Shown: in pieces, positions 9,016 through 17,480 of the stretch
Layout of the letters: every line of letters begins with the position of its first letter
Position numbering within the stretch: the stretch's first letter is position 1
Assembly: GCA_937981585.1 (NCBI GenBank)
Contig: CALJOA010000006.1
Coordinates: 1-64,000, forward strand
Direction of reading: 5' to 3'
Origin: an uncultured Pirellulaceae bacterium
Lineage (GTDB): Bacteria > Planctomycetota > Planctomycetia > Pirellulales > Pirellulaceae
Length of the DNA: 64,000 nucleotides
Translations under genes and position numbers: made by a program
Notes under the pieces: generated by a model
What the model was told of the DNA's origin: nothing
Database searches by the model: none
Seen by the model: the letters and a program-made list of their open reading frames with translations, nothing else

Positions 9016-10842
9016 TTAACTCTTGGCCGCCAACGCTGCTCGTCCGGCTCGTTTGCGATCAGATTCTTTGAGCAGCATCTTTCGCAAGCGAATGCATGAC
9101 GGAGTGATTTCTACCCACTCGTCGTCTTCGACATATTCAAGCGCCGATTCCAACGTAAACTGCCGAGCCGGTTTGAGCTGGATATTGTCATCGGTTCCCG
9201 AAGCCCGCATGTTGGTCAACTGTTTGGCTTTGGTTGGATTGACCGGTAAGTCGTTGGAGCGAACGTGTTCGGCTACGATCATGCCTTCGTAAACGGCGTC
9301 GCCGGGAGAGACGAACATGTCACCGCGAAGCTGCAATGACGAAAGCGCAAATCCAACGGCTTTTCCCGGAACCATTGAAATCATCACACCATTGGGACGG
9401 GCGCTGATTTCACCTTCCAAGGGGCGAAACTCAAGAAAGCGATGGTTCATGATCACGGTGCCCTGAGTTGCATTGAGCAGTTTGGTGCGCATCCCAATCA
9501 GTCCACGCGAGGGAATTACAAAATCCGCCAGCGTGAACTCACCGCGCGTGGTCATTTGCAACATCTCACCGCGACGGTTGCCAACCATCTCCATTACCGG
9601 GCCGAACTTTTCAGTTGGGACTTCGATAACCAGCGTTTCGAACGGCTCGTGTTTCTGGCCATCGATCTCCTTGATCACAACTCGCGGTTTGCCGACCGAG
9701 AGTTCGAATCCTTCGCGTCGCATTGTTTCGATCAGAACGGCGAGGTGCAGAATGCCGCGACCTGAAACAGCGAACGAATCCCCGCTTTCCATCGGTTCGA
9801 CTTTGAGCGCGACGTTTCGGTCAAGTTCTTTCATCAGGCGCTCACGCACCTGACGACTGGTGACGAATTTGCCTTCCTTGCCAACCAGTGGTGAGCTGTT
9901 GATCGAGAAAACCATTTGTAGTGTGGGTTCGTCGACCGAGATTCGTGGAAGCGGATCAGTAACTGCGGTATCGCAGATCGTGTCACCGATCTCAATGTCA
10001 TCGATGCCGATGATGGCCGCGACTTCACCTGCTTCGCAGCGATCGACTTCGACCCGTCCCAGTTTGTCGAACGAGTTAAGCGAAGCGATCTTGCAGACTC
10101 GGGGAGTTCCGTCGCTGCCGATCACGTTGACCGATTGCCCTTTTTTCACAAAGCCGCTGACGATTTTGCCAACCGCGATCCGTCCGACAAACTCTGACCA
10201 ATCCATCGTCGTGACGCCCATTCGAAACGGGCCCGGCTGGATCGTGGGAGGATCAATTTGCTCAAGAACCAAATCGAGTAGCGGTTCCATGTTGCCTTCG
10301 AATGTTTCGGGCTCCAACGTGGCGTAACCGTCTTTGGCGGAAGCGTAAATGTAATGGAAGTTGTCCAGATACTCTTCGCCGCCCATTTCGAGGATCAACT
10401 CCATCGCTTCGTCGACGACTTCTGCGGTCCGCGCGTCTGGTCGATCGACTTTGTTGACCACAACGATCGGCTTGAGGCCGGCCTCGAGGGCTTTGCCCAA
10501 CACGAACCGGGTTTGTGGCATTGGTCCTTCGGCGGCGTCAACCAGCAATAGCGCTCCGTCAGCCATCTTGAGGACCCGTTCGACCTCGCCACCAAAGTCC
10601 GCGTGGCCGGGAGTGTCGATGATGTTGATCTTCACGCCTTTGTAGGGAAGCGCGATGTTCTTGGCCAAAATCGTGATCCCACGCTCTTTTTCGATATCGC
10701 CTGAATCGAGAATCCGTTCGCCTTGCAGTTGGGATTCGCGAAACTGTCCGCTTTGGCGCAACAAGCAATCCACGAGCGTTGTTTTGCCATGATCGACGTG
10801 GGCGATGATGACGATGTTGCGGATGTCGTTGCGTGTTGTCAT
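9016..10842 (-). CDS. typA: Translational GTPase TypA/BipA
   Basis: Ribosome-associated GTPase of the EF-G class, involved in 50S assembly and stress or cold adaptation. The 608 residues match the family length. Visible parts are the P-loop AHVDHGKTT (14-22), switch I around [34 protein letters not shown] (G3), NKVDRP (G4) and the SAKDG block (G5). EF-Tu domain II and EF-G-like domains follow, and the BipA-specific C-terminus contains [15 protein letters not shown]. It starts at an ATG, stands alone, and is divergent from mnmA across a 0.25 kb gap. Confidence 0.97.
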   Translation of the reverse strand: MTTRNDIRNIVIIAHVDHGKTTLVDCLLRQSGQFRESQLQGERILDSGDIEKERGITILAKNIALPYKGVKINIIDTPGHADFGGEVERVLKMADGALLLVDAAEGPMPQTRFVLGKALEAGLKPIVVVNKVDRPDARTAEVVDEAMELILEMGGEEYLDNFHYIYASAKDGYATLEPETFEGNMEPLLDLVLEQIDPPTIQPGPFRMGVTTMDWSEFVGRIAVGKIVSGFVKKGQSVNVIGSDGTPRVCKIASLNSFDKLGRVEVDRCEAGEVAAIIGIDDIEIGDTICDTAVTDPLPRISVDEPTLQMVFSINSSPLVGKEGKFVTSRQVRERLMKELDRNVALKVEPMESGDSFAVSGRGILHLAVLIETMRREGFELSVGKPRVVIKEIDGQKHEPFETLVIEVPTEKFGPVMEMVGNRRGEMLQMTTRGEFTLADFVIPSRGLIGMRTKLLNATQGTVIMNHRFLEFRPLEGEISARPNGVMISMVPGKAVGFALSSLQLRGDMFVSPGDAVYEGMIVAEHVRSNDLPVNPTKAKQLTNMRASGTDDNIQLKPARQFTLESALEYVEDDEWVEITPSCIRLRKMLLKESDRKRAGRAALAAKS

Positions 10843-11096
10843 TGAACTGCTTTGATGGACTCAGGTCAGAGCCCAAGATCATATCTGCCGGTTTTGGTAT
10901 TCGAAAGGTGAAAATCAGTTGTGGGTTGGTATGATTGGATTTATCCAACGACAAATCACTGCGACTGACAGAGGTCGATTGACCCGTCTGGTCGCTAACG
11001 GATTCATGACGCCTTTAAGGTGCGACAAGGGTCGTGGTAAGTTTTGGAATTGTCGGACCTACTGAATATTTGTTTACCCAACTGGTGGAGATCACT

Positions 11097-12239
11097 TTGG
11101 CCCGAGTTGTGCTTGCCATGTCTGGTGGCGTTGATTCAAGCGTTGCTGCGCATCTATTGATCGAACAGGGTCACGAAGTGATTGGTGTGTTCATGCGCCA
11201 TGGCGAGAAAGCAGTTGAGGCTTGCGCGATCGACGGTAAAGTCGGATCGTCACCGCTGTTGCCGATCCTCAACAATCGAGCCGATCACAAACAGGGTTGC
11301 TGTAGCGCATCTGATGCCGAAGATGGTCGACGAGTTGCTGAGCGACTTGGCATTCCCTTTTACGCGTTGAACCTCGAGGAAGAGTTTCGCGGGATCATCG
11401 ACTACTTTGTTGATGAGTACTCCGTTGGGCGCACGCCCAATCCGTGCGTGATGTGCAATAACAAAATCAAATTTGGAAAATTGTTCGACTACGCTGACAG
11501 CGTCGGAGCCGAGTTTCTGGCGACGGGTCACTATGCTCAGTTGCAGCGTGAGAACCAAGAGCTGAAGTTGATTCGCGGAGTGGACGACGGCAAAGACCAG
11601 TCGTACGTGTTGTTTGGAATCAAGAGAAAATACCTTGAGCGGATGCTGCTGCCGGTTGGCCAATACCAGAAACCGTTTATCCGCGAGATTGCCGGGCAGT
11701 TGGGGCTCAATGTTGCTGAGAAAAAAGACTCTCAAGAAATCTGCTTTGTTACCAATGGCAAGCACGATGAGTTTGTCCGCCAGCGACGCGGAGATGTGGT
11801 CGACGAAACCGGCGGCGAGTTGTCGGGCGAGATTGTGACAACCGATGGGTCGGTGGTCGGAACGCATCCGGGTATCGAACGGTTCACAATCGGCCAGCGC
11901 AAGGGTTTGGGCGTCGCGATGGGCGAGCCGTATTTTGTTGTCCGGATTGAAACGGCGGCGCGTCGGGTTGTGATCGGAAAACTTGCGGAGCTTGGTCGCG
12001 CCGAATTGACGGCCAGTGACACCAATTGGCTGGCCCAACCTTCGGTCGACTCCAACGGCCAGTTCCGTTGTCTGGCTCAGATCCGCTACAACAGCACCGC
12101 CCATCCGGCAACGGCTGAGTTGCTTTCCGAGGGGCGTCTGAACGTTAGTTTTGATGAGCCGCAGAACGGTGTCGCGCCTGGACAAGCCGTTGTTTGCTAC
12201 GACGGTGGTCAGGTTTTGGGCGGTGGTTGGATCGATTGA
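11097..12239 (+). CDS. mnmA: tRNA-specific 2-thiouridylase MnmA
   Basis: Adds sulfur to U34 of Lys, Glu and Gln tRNAs. The N-type ATP pyrophosphatase motif SGGVDSS is at residues 9-15. Catalytic cysteines are in TPNPCVMCN and in EICFVTNG. TGHYAQ and the GQRKGLGV motif are also present. I choose TTG at 11097 because GGTGGAG precedes it by 6 bases and the family starts right before the ATP loop; an upstream GTG at 11034 would add 21 atypical residues. There is an insert of roughly 20 residues between the second strand (GVFMRHG) and GCCSASD compared with E. coli MnmA. Confidence 0.94.
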   Translation: MARVVLAMSGGVDSSVAAHLLIEQGHEVIGVFMRHGEKAVEACAIDGKVGSSPLLPILNNRADHKQGCCSASDAEDGRRVAERLGIPFYALNLEEEFRGIIDYFVDEYSVGRTPNPCVMCNNKIKFGKLFDYADSVGAEFLATGHYAQLQRENQELKLIRGVDDGKDQSYVLFGIKRKYLERMLLPVGQYQKPFIREIAGQLGLNVAEKKDSQEICFVTNGKHDEFVRQRRGDVVDETGGELSGEIVTTDGSVVGTHPGIERFTIGQRKGLGVAMGEPYFVVRIETAARRVVIGKLAELGRAELTASDTNWLAQPSVDSNGQFRCLAQIRYNSTAHPATAELLSEGRLNVSFDEPQNGVAPGQAVVCYDGGQVLGGGWID

Positions 12240-12520
12240 CCAGTTAGTAGTGGTTTCTTTTTCGCCTTCGCAAGAGTGACTGAGCTGGCGCCCGCCCAAC
12301 TGGCCAATGCTTTTTGCTTGTGAAATTCCAGCGTATTTCGCTTTCAACAAAATCCTTCCAATACTTCGCGCTAATCGCCGAACACTTCTTCGTGGCACTA
12401 CCTTCGTTGCTACCTTTGGCAGAATCATTGATCCGTTTGGCGCTGGCCTCGGTTGTGTTAAATAATCTGGGTAGCGCCTGCGGCTTTGGAAACTGACGCT
12501 GACCAACAAACTCTTTCAAA

Positions 12521-13168
12521 GTGAGAAGTAACTTGAATTTTTCAGTTCTGTCCGCGCTCGTGATGAGTGCAGTAATTTCGTTCGGCTCATTTCAACCTGT
12601 ACAGTTGCTGGCGCAGGAGCCAGGTGTTCAAAACGTGCCTATTGATGATGGTGCACTAAGTTCAGCCAACGTCCCGGTAGGCGATGGCGCTCTGAGCACA
12701 AACGATGGTGACCCAGACACAATCGGTGAAAAACTCGATGCCGTTACCGAACAAGTCAACACCAGTGGCGCGGCTCAGGATGCAACGGAAAATATCTTGA
12801 CGCCGATTCGCGAAATCGGAGAGGTGATCGTCGGCATTCCCGGTTTCTACTGGATTGCATTTGCCATGATGGCCGCGGGCTTTGTGAGCTTCTTGCTGCA
12901 ACTGGTGCTTGGGAAGCTGATCATGCTGGCGAGATTTCATTTTAGCTTGACCGAGATCATGTCGGACACACTCGGGTTGCTAGTCAGCTCGATCGGGTTG
13001 GTGTTGTTGACTCAAGCCGCCACGTCAACGGGTCATTTGACCAACAGTCCCGCCGCGGTTCTCTCAGCTTCGATCGTCGGCGCGTTTTTCGGGTTGATCT
13101 TTTACTTCCGAGGTCAGACACAAGAGTTGCGCGAAGCTCGTGCTCTGCGAGCAGGTCGCAAAGGTTAG
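12521..13168 (+). CDS. Predicted membrane protein next to floA
   Basis: A 215-residue protein I do not assign to a family. It has an N-terminal hydrophobic segment that looks like a signal peptide (about 8-32, ending at LLAQE) and an acidic stretch with the near-repeat VPIDDGALSSANVPVGDGALS. About three membrane helices follow (around 105-130, 140-165 and 180-200), with a basic Arg-rich C-terminal tail. GTG at 12521 has no clear ribosome site; a TTG at 12533 after GAGAAG is an alternative. It is 0.26 kb upstream of floA on the same strand. NfeD-like membrane partners often occupy this place, but NfeD identity is not evident. Confidence 0.7.
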   Translation: MRSNLNFSVLSALVMSAVISFGSFQPVQLLAQEPGVQNVPIDDGALSSANVPVGDGALSTNDGDPDTIGEKLDAVTEQVNTSGAAQDATENILTPIREIGEVIVGIPGFYWIAFAMMAAGFVSFLLQLVLGKLIMLARFHFSLTEIMSDTLGLLVSSIGLVLLTQAATSTGHLTNSPAAVLSASIVGAFFGLIFYFRGQTQELREARALRAGRKG

Positions 13169-13425
13169 GTCACTGACCAGGGCGGGAAGGTCCATTGGAT
13201 CACGCCGTGGGCTTGTGTGTTGTTCATCAAACTCGCCTGCCTTCTTTGAACGAGGTTGGACTGAGCGGGTTGCATCAACGCTCACCGCAACTGAAATGGC
13301 GTGTAAAACGGCATATTGGCGGACGCTCCAACGCGCCCCCAACGACTGGCAAGCCGGGTAACGGATCGTTATTATATGGGCTGATGAAGAACCAACTCTT
13401 GGCTTAAACCAAATCGAGGACCGTT

Positions 13426-14451
13426 GTGCAATTAGATAATAAAATCTTCGAGCTCGGCTTGTTTGTCGCTCAACTGGAAGACCTCAGCAAGGAGGACATT
13501 ACCCAATACGCCATCTGGGCTGGGATCGCTGTGTTGCTTTTTATGGCAGCGGGTCTTGGAATGGCTTTGTTGACTTATGGGAAGCTTTGGTTCCAAGCCT
13601 ACATGTCGGGCGCTGATGTCAGTATGTTCAGTTTGATTGGGATGGGATTTCGAAAAGTCCGTCCTGACATGATCGTCAAAGCCAAAGTCATGGCCAAGCA
13701 AGCCGGTTTGGATATCAGTCGTCGCAACGGAATCAGCACTGAGCAACTCGAAGCCCATTACCTTGCCGGCGGCGACGTGATGAAGGTGACCAACTCGATC
13801 ATTGCGGCCCAGCGTGCCAACATCGACTTGGATTTTGATCGCTCCGCAGCAATTGACTTGGCTGGCCGTGACGTGATGGATGCGGTTAGAACTTCTGTCT
13901 ATCCCAAAGTGATCGATTGCCCTGATCCCGAACGTAGCGGAAAAAATGTACTCAGCGCGATGTCGAAGGATGGCGTTGAACTGAAGATTCGAGCTCGCGT
14001 TACGGTTCGAACGAACCTCGAGCAATTGATTGGCGGAGCAACCGAAGAAACGATTATCGCCCGAGTTGGCGAGTCGATCATTTCGTCGATCGGATCTTCA
14101 GAAAAGCACCAAGACGTATTGGAAAACCCGGATCGAATTTCACGTGCGGTTCTCGAGCGTGGTCTCGATGCCCATACTGCGTTCGAAATCGTTTCGATTG
14201 ATATCGCCGATATCGACGTTGGCGAGAACATTGGTGCGAGACTTCAAGCCGATCAAGCCGAGGCCGATACTCGCGTCGCTCAAGCGGCTGCGGAGAAAAG
14301 ACGTGCTGACGCGATTGCCCGAGAGCAGCAAATGAAAGCTGACGTTGCGCTTCAGCGTGCCCAGTTGGTGATGGCCGAAGCCGAAGTTCCACAGGCGATG
14401 GCCGATGCATTTCGCGAAGGTAACTTGAGAGCAATGGGCAACGGGAAATAG
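13426..14451 (+). CDS. floA: Flotillin-like protein FloA
   Basis: Membrane-associated SPFH-like scaffold of the FloA (UPF0365) family, which organises functional membrane microdomains. At 341 residues it matches the family. An N-terminal membrane hairpin (about 27-48) precedes the conserved block with [21 protein letters not shown] and [11 protein letters not shown] coiled region rich in Ala, Glu and Arg ([21 protein letters not shown], shortened here) leads to a conserved [19 protein letters not shown] end. The start is GTG with GAGGA five bases upstream. The preceding membrane protein may be its operon partner. Confidence 0.93.
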   Translation: MQLDNKIFELGLFVAQLEDLSKEDITQYAIWAGIAVLLFMAAGLGMALLTYGKLWFQAYMSGADVSMFSLIGMGFRKVRPDMIVKAKVMAKQAGLDISRRNGISTEQLEAHYLAGGDVMKVTNSIIAAQRANIDLDFDRSAAIDLAGRDVMDAVRTSVYPKVIDCPDPERSGKNVLSAMSKDGVELKIRARVTVRTNLEQLIGGATEETIIARVGESIISSIGSSEKHQDVLENPDRISRAVLERGLDAHTAFEIVSIDIADIDVGENIGARLQADQAEADTRVAQAAAEKRRADAIAREQQMKADVALQRAQLVMAEAEVPQAMADAFREGNLRAMGNGK

Positions 14452-14601
14452 CTCTGATTTGAAGCCCAGTGAACCATTTCATTCGCATATTGTCTTGCAA
14501 ATATGCCGAAATCGGTTTTGCGATGAGATAAAGATTTTGCGGCAAAATGGCGATATTCAACTAACGCGTCAACAGTTATACTGTTGCCATAGCCAAACAA
14601 A

Positions 14602-14675
14602 GGACGATTAGCTCAGTTGGCTAGAGCGCCTCGTTGACATCGAGGAGGTCGTTGGTTCAAGTCCAATATCGTCCA
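14602..14675 (+). tRNA. tRNA-Val (anticodon GAC)
   Basis: Full cloverleaf of 74 bases. The acceptor stem GGACGAT pairs with ATCGTCC with discriminator A at 14675. The D arm contains AGCTCAGTTGGCTAGAGC. The anticodon stem CCTCG/CGAGG encloses the loop TTGACAT, giving anticodon GAC at 14636-14638. The T arm is GTTGG TTCAAGT CCAAT. CCA is not encoded. The anticodon reads GUC and GUU valine codons. Confidence 0.95.
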
Positions 14676-14680
14676 CTAGA

Positions 14681-14721
14681 ACGCATTGCCCCTCCAAGTA
14701 ATTTTGGGCAATGCGTTTTTT
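14681..14721 (+). terminator. Intrinsic terminator after tRNA-Val
   Basis: Perfect 11-base stem ACGCATTGCCC (14681-14691) with GGGCAATGCGT (14706-14716), followed directly by a run of six T. It begins six bases after the tRNA, so it closes a monocistronic tRNA transcript. Confidence 0.92.
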
Positions 14722-14769
14722 GCTTGGGTTTGTGCGAATTCGTGCGAGTCAGTGCTAGGCGGACGGCAA

Positions 14770-15087
14770 ATGAACCCACACTCTTACGCTCGGCGGCAAA
14801 GCGGAAAAAAGCCCGGCCAATATCGCATGTGTAAGTACTGTTTCAACGAATCCGTCCGCAACCAGGGCTTATGCCTCGAATGGTCGCAACGTTCCAAAGA
14901 AGAGAACAAGCAACGTCTTGCGATCGCCAACGCGACAGCCACGTTGAGCGACTTTCTTTGGCAGAAGAATATCTCCGCCAAGAACATGAAAACGATCAAG
15001 CGTTACTGCGAATCAGAAGACGTTGAGCTTCGCGAGCTCGCGTCACTCTTCCGACAACTTGCTCAACTCTCAGAGACGCAAATTTGA
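14770..15087 (+). CDS. Small hypothetical protein with Cys motif
   Basis: A 105-residue ORF of unknown function starting at ATG (MNPHSYARRQSGKKPGQY). Around residues 22-36 it has a CKYCFNESVRNQGLC pattern that could bind zinc, then a charged, probably helical second half with KTIKRYCESEDVELRELASL. It follows the tRNA terminator and ends one base before the end of the converging M50 gene. The Cys spacing and lack of stop codons favour a real gene, but no recognised homologue or strong ribosome site supports it. Confidence 0.5.
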   Translation: MNPHSYARRQSGKKPGQYRMCKYCFNESVRNQGLCLEWSQRSKEENKQRLAIANATATLSDFLWQKNISAKNMKTIKRYCESEDVELRELASLFRQLAQLSETQI

Positions 15088-15088
15088 T

Positions 15089-17272
15089 CTACAGCCCGTG
15101 AGTTCGGAAGTTGTTTTCTCTGATGAAGCGAATAAGATTGTTCGCCAGATAGCCTCCCATGTTTTGATCGCGGCTACGGACGATCAATTGGCCGGTCTGA
15201 CCGGCGACGAGTGTTTCCCGATCAAATGGTTCGAGTTCGATTTCGACTGGAACTCGCGGTTGGGCCAGCATCATTTCATCTTCTTTGTCGCTATTGCCAT
15301 CGCTCTCGACCTGTGACCTTGGCACAACCGCCAACGGTCCGCCAATCGAGGCGGCGAAGGCTTCGTGAGGAAGGTCGTCGCGGGCACGTGGGTTGATATG
15401 CTTGACCCGTCCTTTCAACAATTCGGATTGATGACGTCCCCAAATTCGAAGTTCAATCTCCGACTCCGGATTTTGGGCGACCCATTCGATGTCGTTTTGT
15501 CTGGTCAATGCGATTGCGTGAATCTCACCGGGTTTGGCGATCGAAAGAATCTCATCGCCCGGCTCAAGGTGTTTGCCGGCATTGGATTCAAGATCTCTGG
15601 CCAGCACGTTGCCCGTAGCGGGGGCGTAAATGTTCAGTTCTGCAAGTCGTTGGCGAAGTTCAGTGTGGCGTTTTCTCATGGACAACAATGACTGCTCTTC
15701 CAGTTGGGCTTGGCTGATTTCGCCTTGGTTGTAGAAAGTGTTGTAGCGCAGTTCAGAGATGCTGATGTCGACTTTCAACGACTTTAGTTCATGCTTCAGT
15801 TCCGGATTGGTCAACGAGATCAGGATCTCGCCTTCGTTGACGGCTTCGCCATCGCGGACGTGAATCTTTTCAATAAACCCATTCGATTTGGAACGTACAA
15901 CGTGAAGTGGTTCGTAGTCGATAACAACCGGCGCCGATACGACTGAGGGGCTTGGGCAGAAGTAGAAGAAACATCCGGCCAACAGGAGAGTTAGCATCAT
16001 GGCGTTGGCAAACCAAATCCGATTGGGCCGTTCGGTTTTTGTTCCGACGGCAAGATATTTTGAGAGCTTGTAAAGCGGAATTCCGGCCCACATGATCATG
16101 CCGATCATCGCCACCATGAGACCGAAGCCTTCAATGAAGCTAGAGGCGGCCAGTGAAAGTCCGATTGCAATTGTAAAGAACCAACCCATCGCGAGGATGC
16201 CATAAATTCGGACGGCCAACGCTCGGAAACCCGTCTCCTTGAGCTTTTCAGCTTTGTTTCCAAAGTACGCCCGTTTGAATGCGCCCTTGAGCCAACTTTT
16301 TCCGTGTGTTGCAAGGTTGGGAATTTCGAGCCAGTCGGCCAGCATGTAGTAGCCGTCGAATCGCATCAGCGGATTGATATTGAAAAGCAGCGTGTGCAGC
16401 GTTGCTGAGATAATGACGTTGCCGGCATGGTATTGAAGCGGTCCTGGCCCGCTGTTAGCCCAAACCCAACATGCAATCGCGGCGATGAAGACTTCGCACA
16501 TCATGCCTGCTGCCGATGTCAAAATTCTTTTCCACTTGTTATCAAATCGCCACGAACTGGTGACGTCGACGTATGGCATCGGGATCATTAGAAGCAGTAG
16601 GATGCCGCAGGACTGGACTCGGCCTCCGAATCTCTTGCAAACCACAGAGTGGGCGAGCTCGTGTGCCAGTTTTAGAACAATCCAGGTTACTGCGATCCAG
16701 ACGATGTCCATTGCGCCAAACGAGTTGACGCGGTTGGCATAAAACGCATCCCAGTTCTGAGCCAATTGCAAAAAGCCGTAAATACAGACGGTGATCCAGA
16801 CGACCGCACCGATGGGGCTAACCAGAAATCCGGTGAAGCGAGTAACTACGGACACGATTGGATCGGGGTTGAAAAGTGGCATTCGCATCATCATTGGATT
16901 GAGATACGAAACCATCTTTTGTTTTTGTTGCTGCTCATGTTGCTCAAGCCGGCGCGCCGTCGAGTTGCCGGTTTCGGAGTCGACCAGCCCTGATTCGATT
17001 GCCCATTTGCATAGGTTGGCGGCTTCGTTTTCATCAATTGCGTGCTCACGCAAGATCGTCGCCGACTTCATCATGGCAGTGCTAACGGTGCGATTGCCGT
17101 CGAGCATCGTTAGAAACGTGTACTGCGCTAATCCAACGCGAAAGAACCGCCCGGTGACTTCGTCTTCCACAAGGTAGTCAATCCCGTCTCCGCTTTGACG
17201 CATCTTGAAGCGCAGCGAGTCTTTGAGCTTGAGCCGGGCTTGGCTGAATTCAAATGTTTGTTCGTTTAACAT
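15089..17272 (-). CDS. PqqD-like / M50 site-2-type peptidase / HlyD-like fusion protein
   Basis: A 727-residue membrane protein and last gene of the export cluster. Residues about 12-98 resemble a PqqD-type fold (YLVEDEVTGRFFRVG, LDGNRTVS, helical end KWAIESGLV), the domain used as a RiPP recognition element. About 140-460 is a multi-helix M50 metalloprotease with HELAH at 204-208 and NINPLMRFDGYY at 298-309, supplying the zinc ligands (two His, one Asp). After a last helix near 435-455, an HlyD/lipoyl-type domain follows (NGFIEKIHVRDGEAVNEGE), then a short coiled coil, a returning lipoyl half (IYAPATGNVLARDLE) and beta barrel. M50 enzymes cut substrates within or near the membrane; here the adaptor domain would couple this to export. 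All active-site residues appear intact. Confidence 0.85.
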   Translation of the reverse strand: MLNEQTFEFSQARLKLKDSLRFKMRQSGDGIDYLVEDEVTGRFFRVGLAQYTFLTMLDGNRTVSTAMMKSATILREHAIDENEAANLCKWAIESGLVDSETGNSTARRLEQHEQQQKQKMVSYLNPMMMRMPLFNPDPIVSVVTRFTGFLVSPIGAVVWITVCIYGFLQLAQNWDAFYANRVNSFGAMDIVWIAVTWIVLKLAHELAHSVVCKRFGGRVQSCGILLLLMIPMPYVDVTSSWRFDNKWKRILTSAAGMMCEVFIAAIACWVWANSGPGPLQYHAGNVIISATLHTLLFNINPLMRFDGYYMLADWLEIPNLATHGKSWLKGAFKRAYFGNKAEKLKETGFRALAVRIYGILAMGWFFTIAIGLSLAASSFIEGFGLMVAMIGMIMWAGIPLYKLSKYLAVGTKTERPNRIWFANAMMLTLLLAGCFFYFCPSPSVVSAPVVIDYEPLHVVRSKSNGFIEKIHVRDGEAVNEGEILISLTNPELKHELKSLKVDISISELRYNTFYNQGEISQAQLEEQSLLSMRKRHTELRQRLAELNIYAPATGNVLARDLESNAGKHLEPGDEILSIAKPGEIHAIALTRQNDIEWVAQNPESEIELRIWGRHQSELLKGRVKHINPRARDDLPHEAFAASIGGPLAVVPRSQVESDGNSDKEDEMMLAQPRVPVEIELEPFDRETLVAGQTGQLIVRSRDQNMGGYLANNLIRFIRENNFRTHGL

Positions 17273-17280
17273 GCTTTATT

Positions 17281-17478
17281 GGAATGCGGAATGCGGAATG
17301 TGGAATGTGGAATGTGGAATGTGGAATGTGGAATGTGGAATGTGGAATGCGGAAGTTGGAAGTTGGAAGTTGGAAGTTGGAAGTTGGAAGTTGGAAGAGT
17401 TCGAGGGTTGGATCTAGTACTCAGTACCGTGTACCCAGTACGTGCATTCCCCATTCCGCATTCCACATTCCACATTGC
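17281..17478. repeat. Heptanucleotide tandem repeats with inverted partner block
   Basis: Ten consecutive GGAATGY heptamers (17281-17350) run straight into six GGAAGTT heptamers (17351-17392) plus a partial unit. After a spacer with three GTAC-containing words (17417-17442) comes a block of five units in the opposite orientation (GCATTCC, CCATTCC, GCATTCC, ACATTCC, ACATTGC; 17444-17478). The two GGAATGY blocks can pair into a long hairpin. The array fills the 208-base space between two genes of one operon and leaves both reading frames intact. It resembles the short tandemly repeated heptamers known from cyanobacteria. Confidence 0.9.
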
Positions 17479-17480
17479 CC

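Noticed and set aside
11250-12509. A 419-codon minus-strand frame opposite mnmA.
   Set aside because: It is a shadow of the mnmA reading frame; mnmA has all family motifs.
14602-15087. The tRNA-Val as an integration site of a mobile element.
   Set aside because: No integrase gene and no direct repeat of the tRNA 3' end in the window.
17281-17478. The heptamer array as a CRISPR.
   Set aside because: Units are 7 bases with no spacers, and no cas genes are present.
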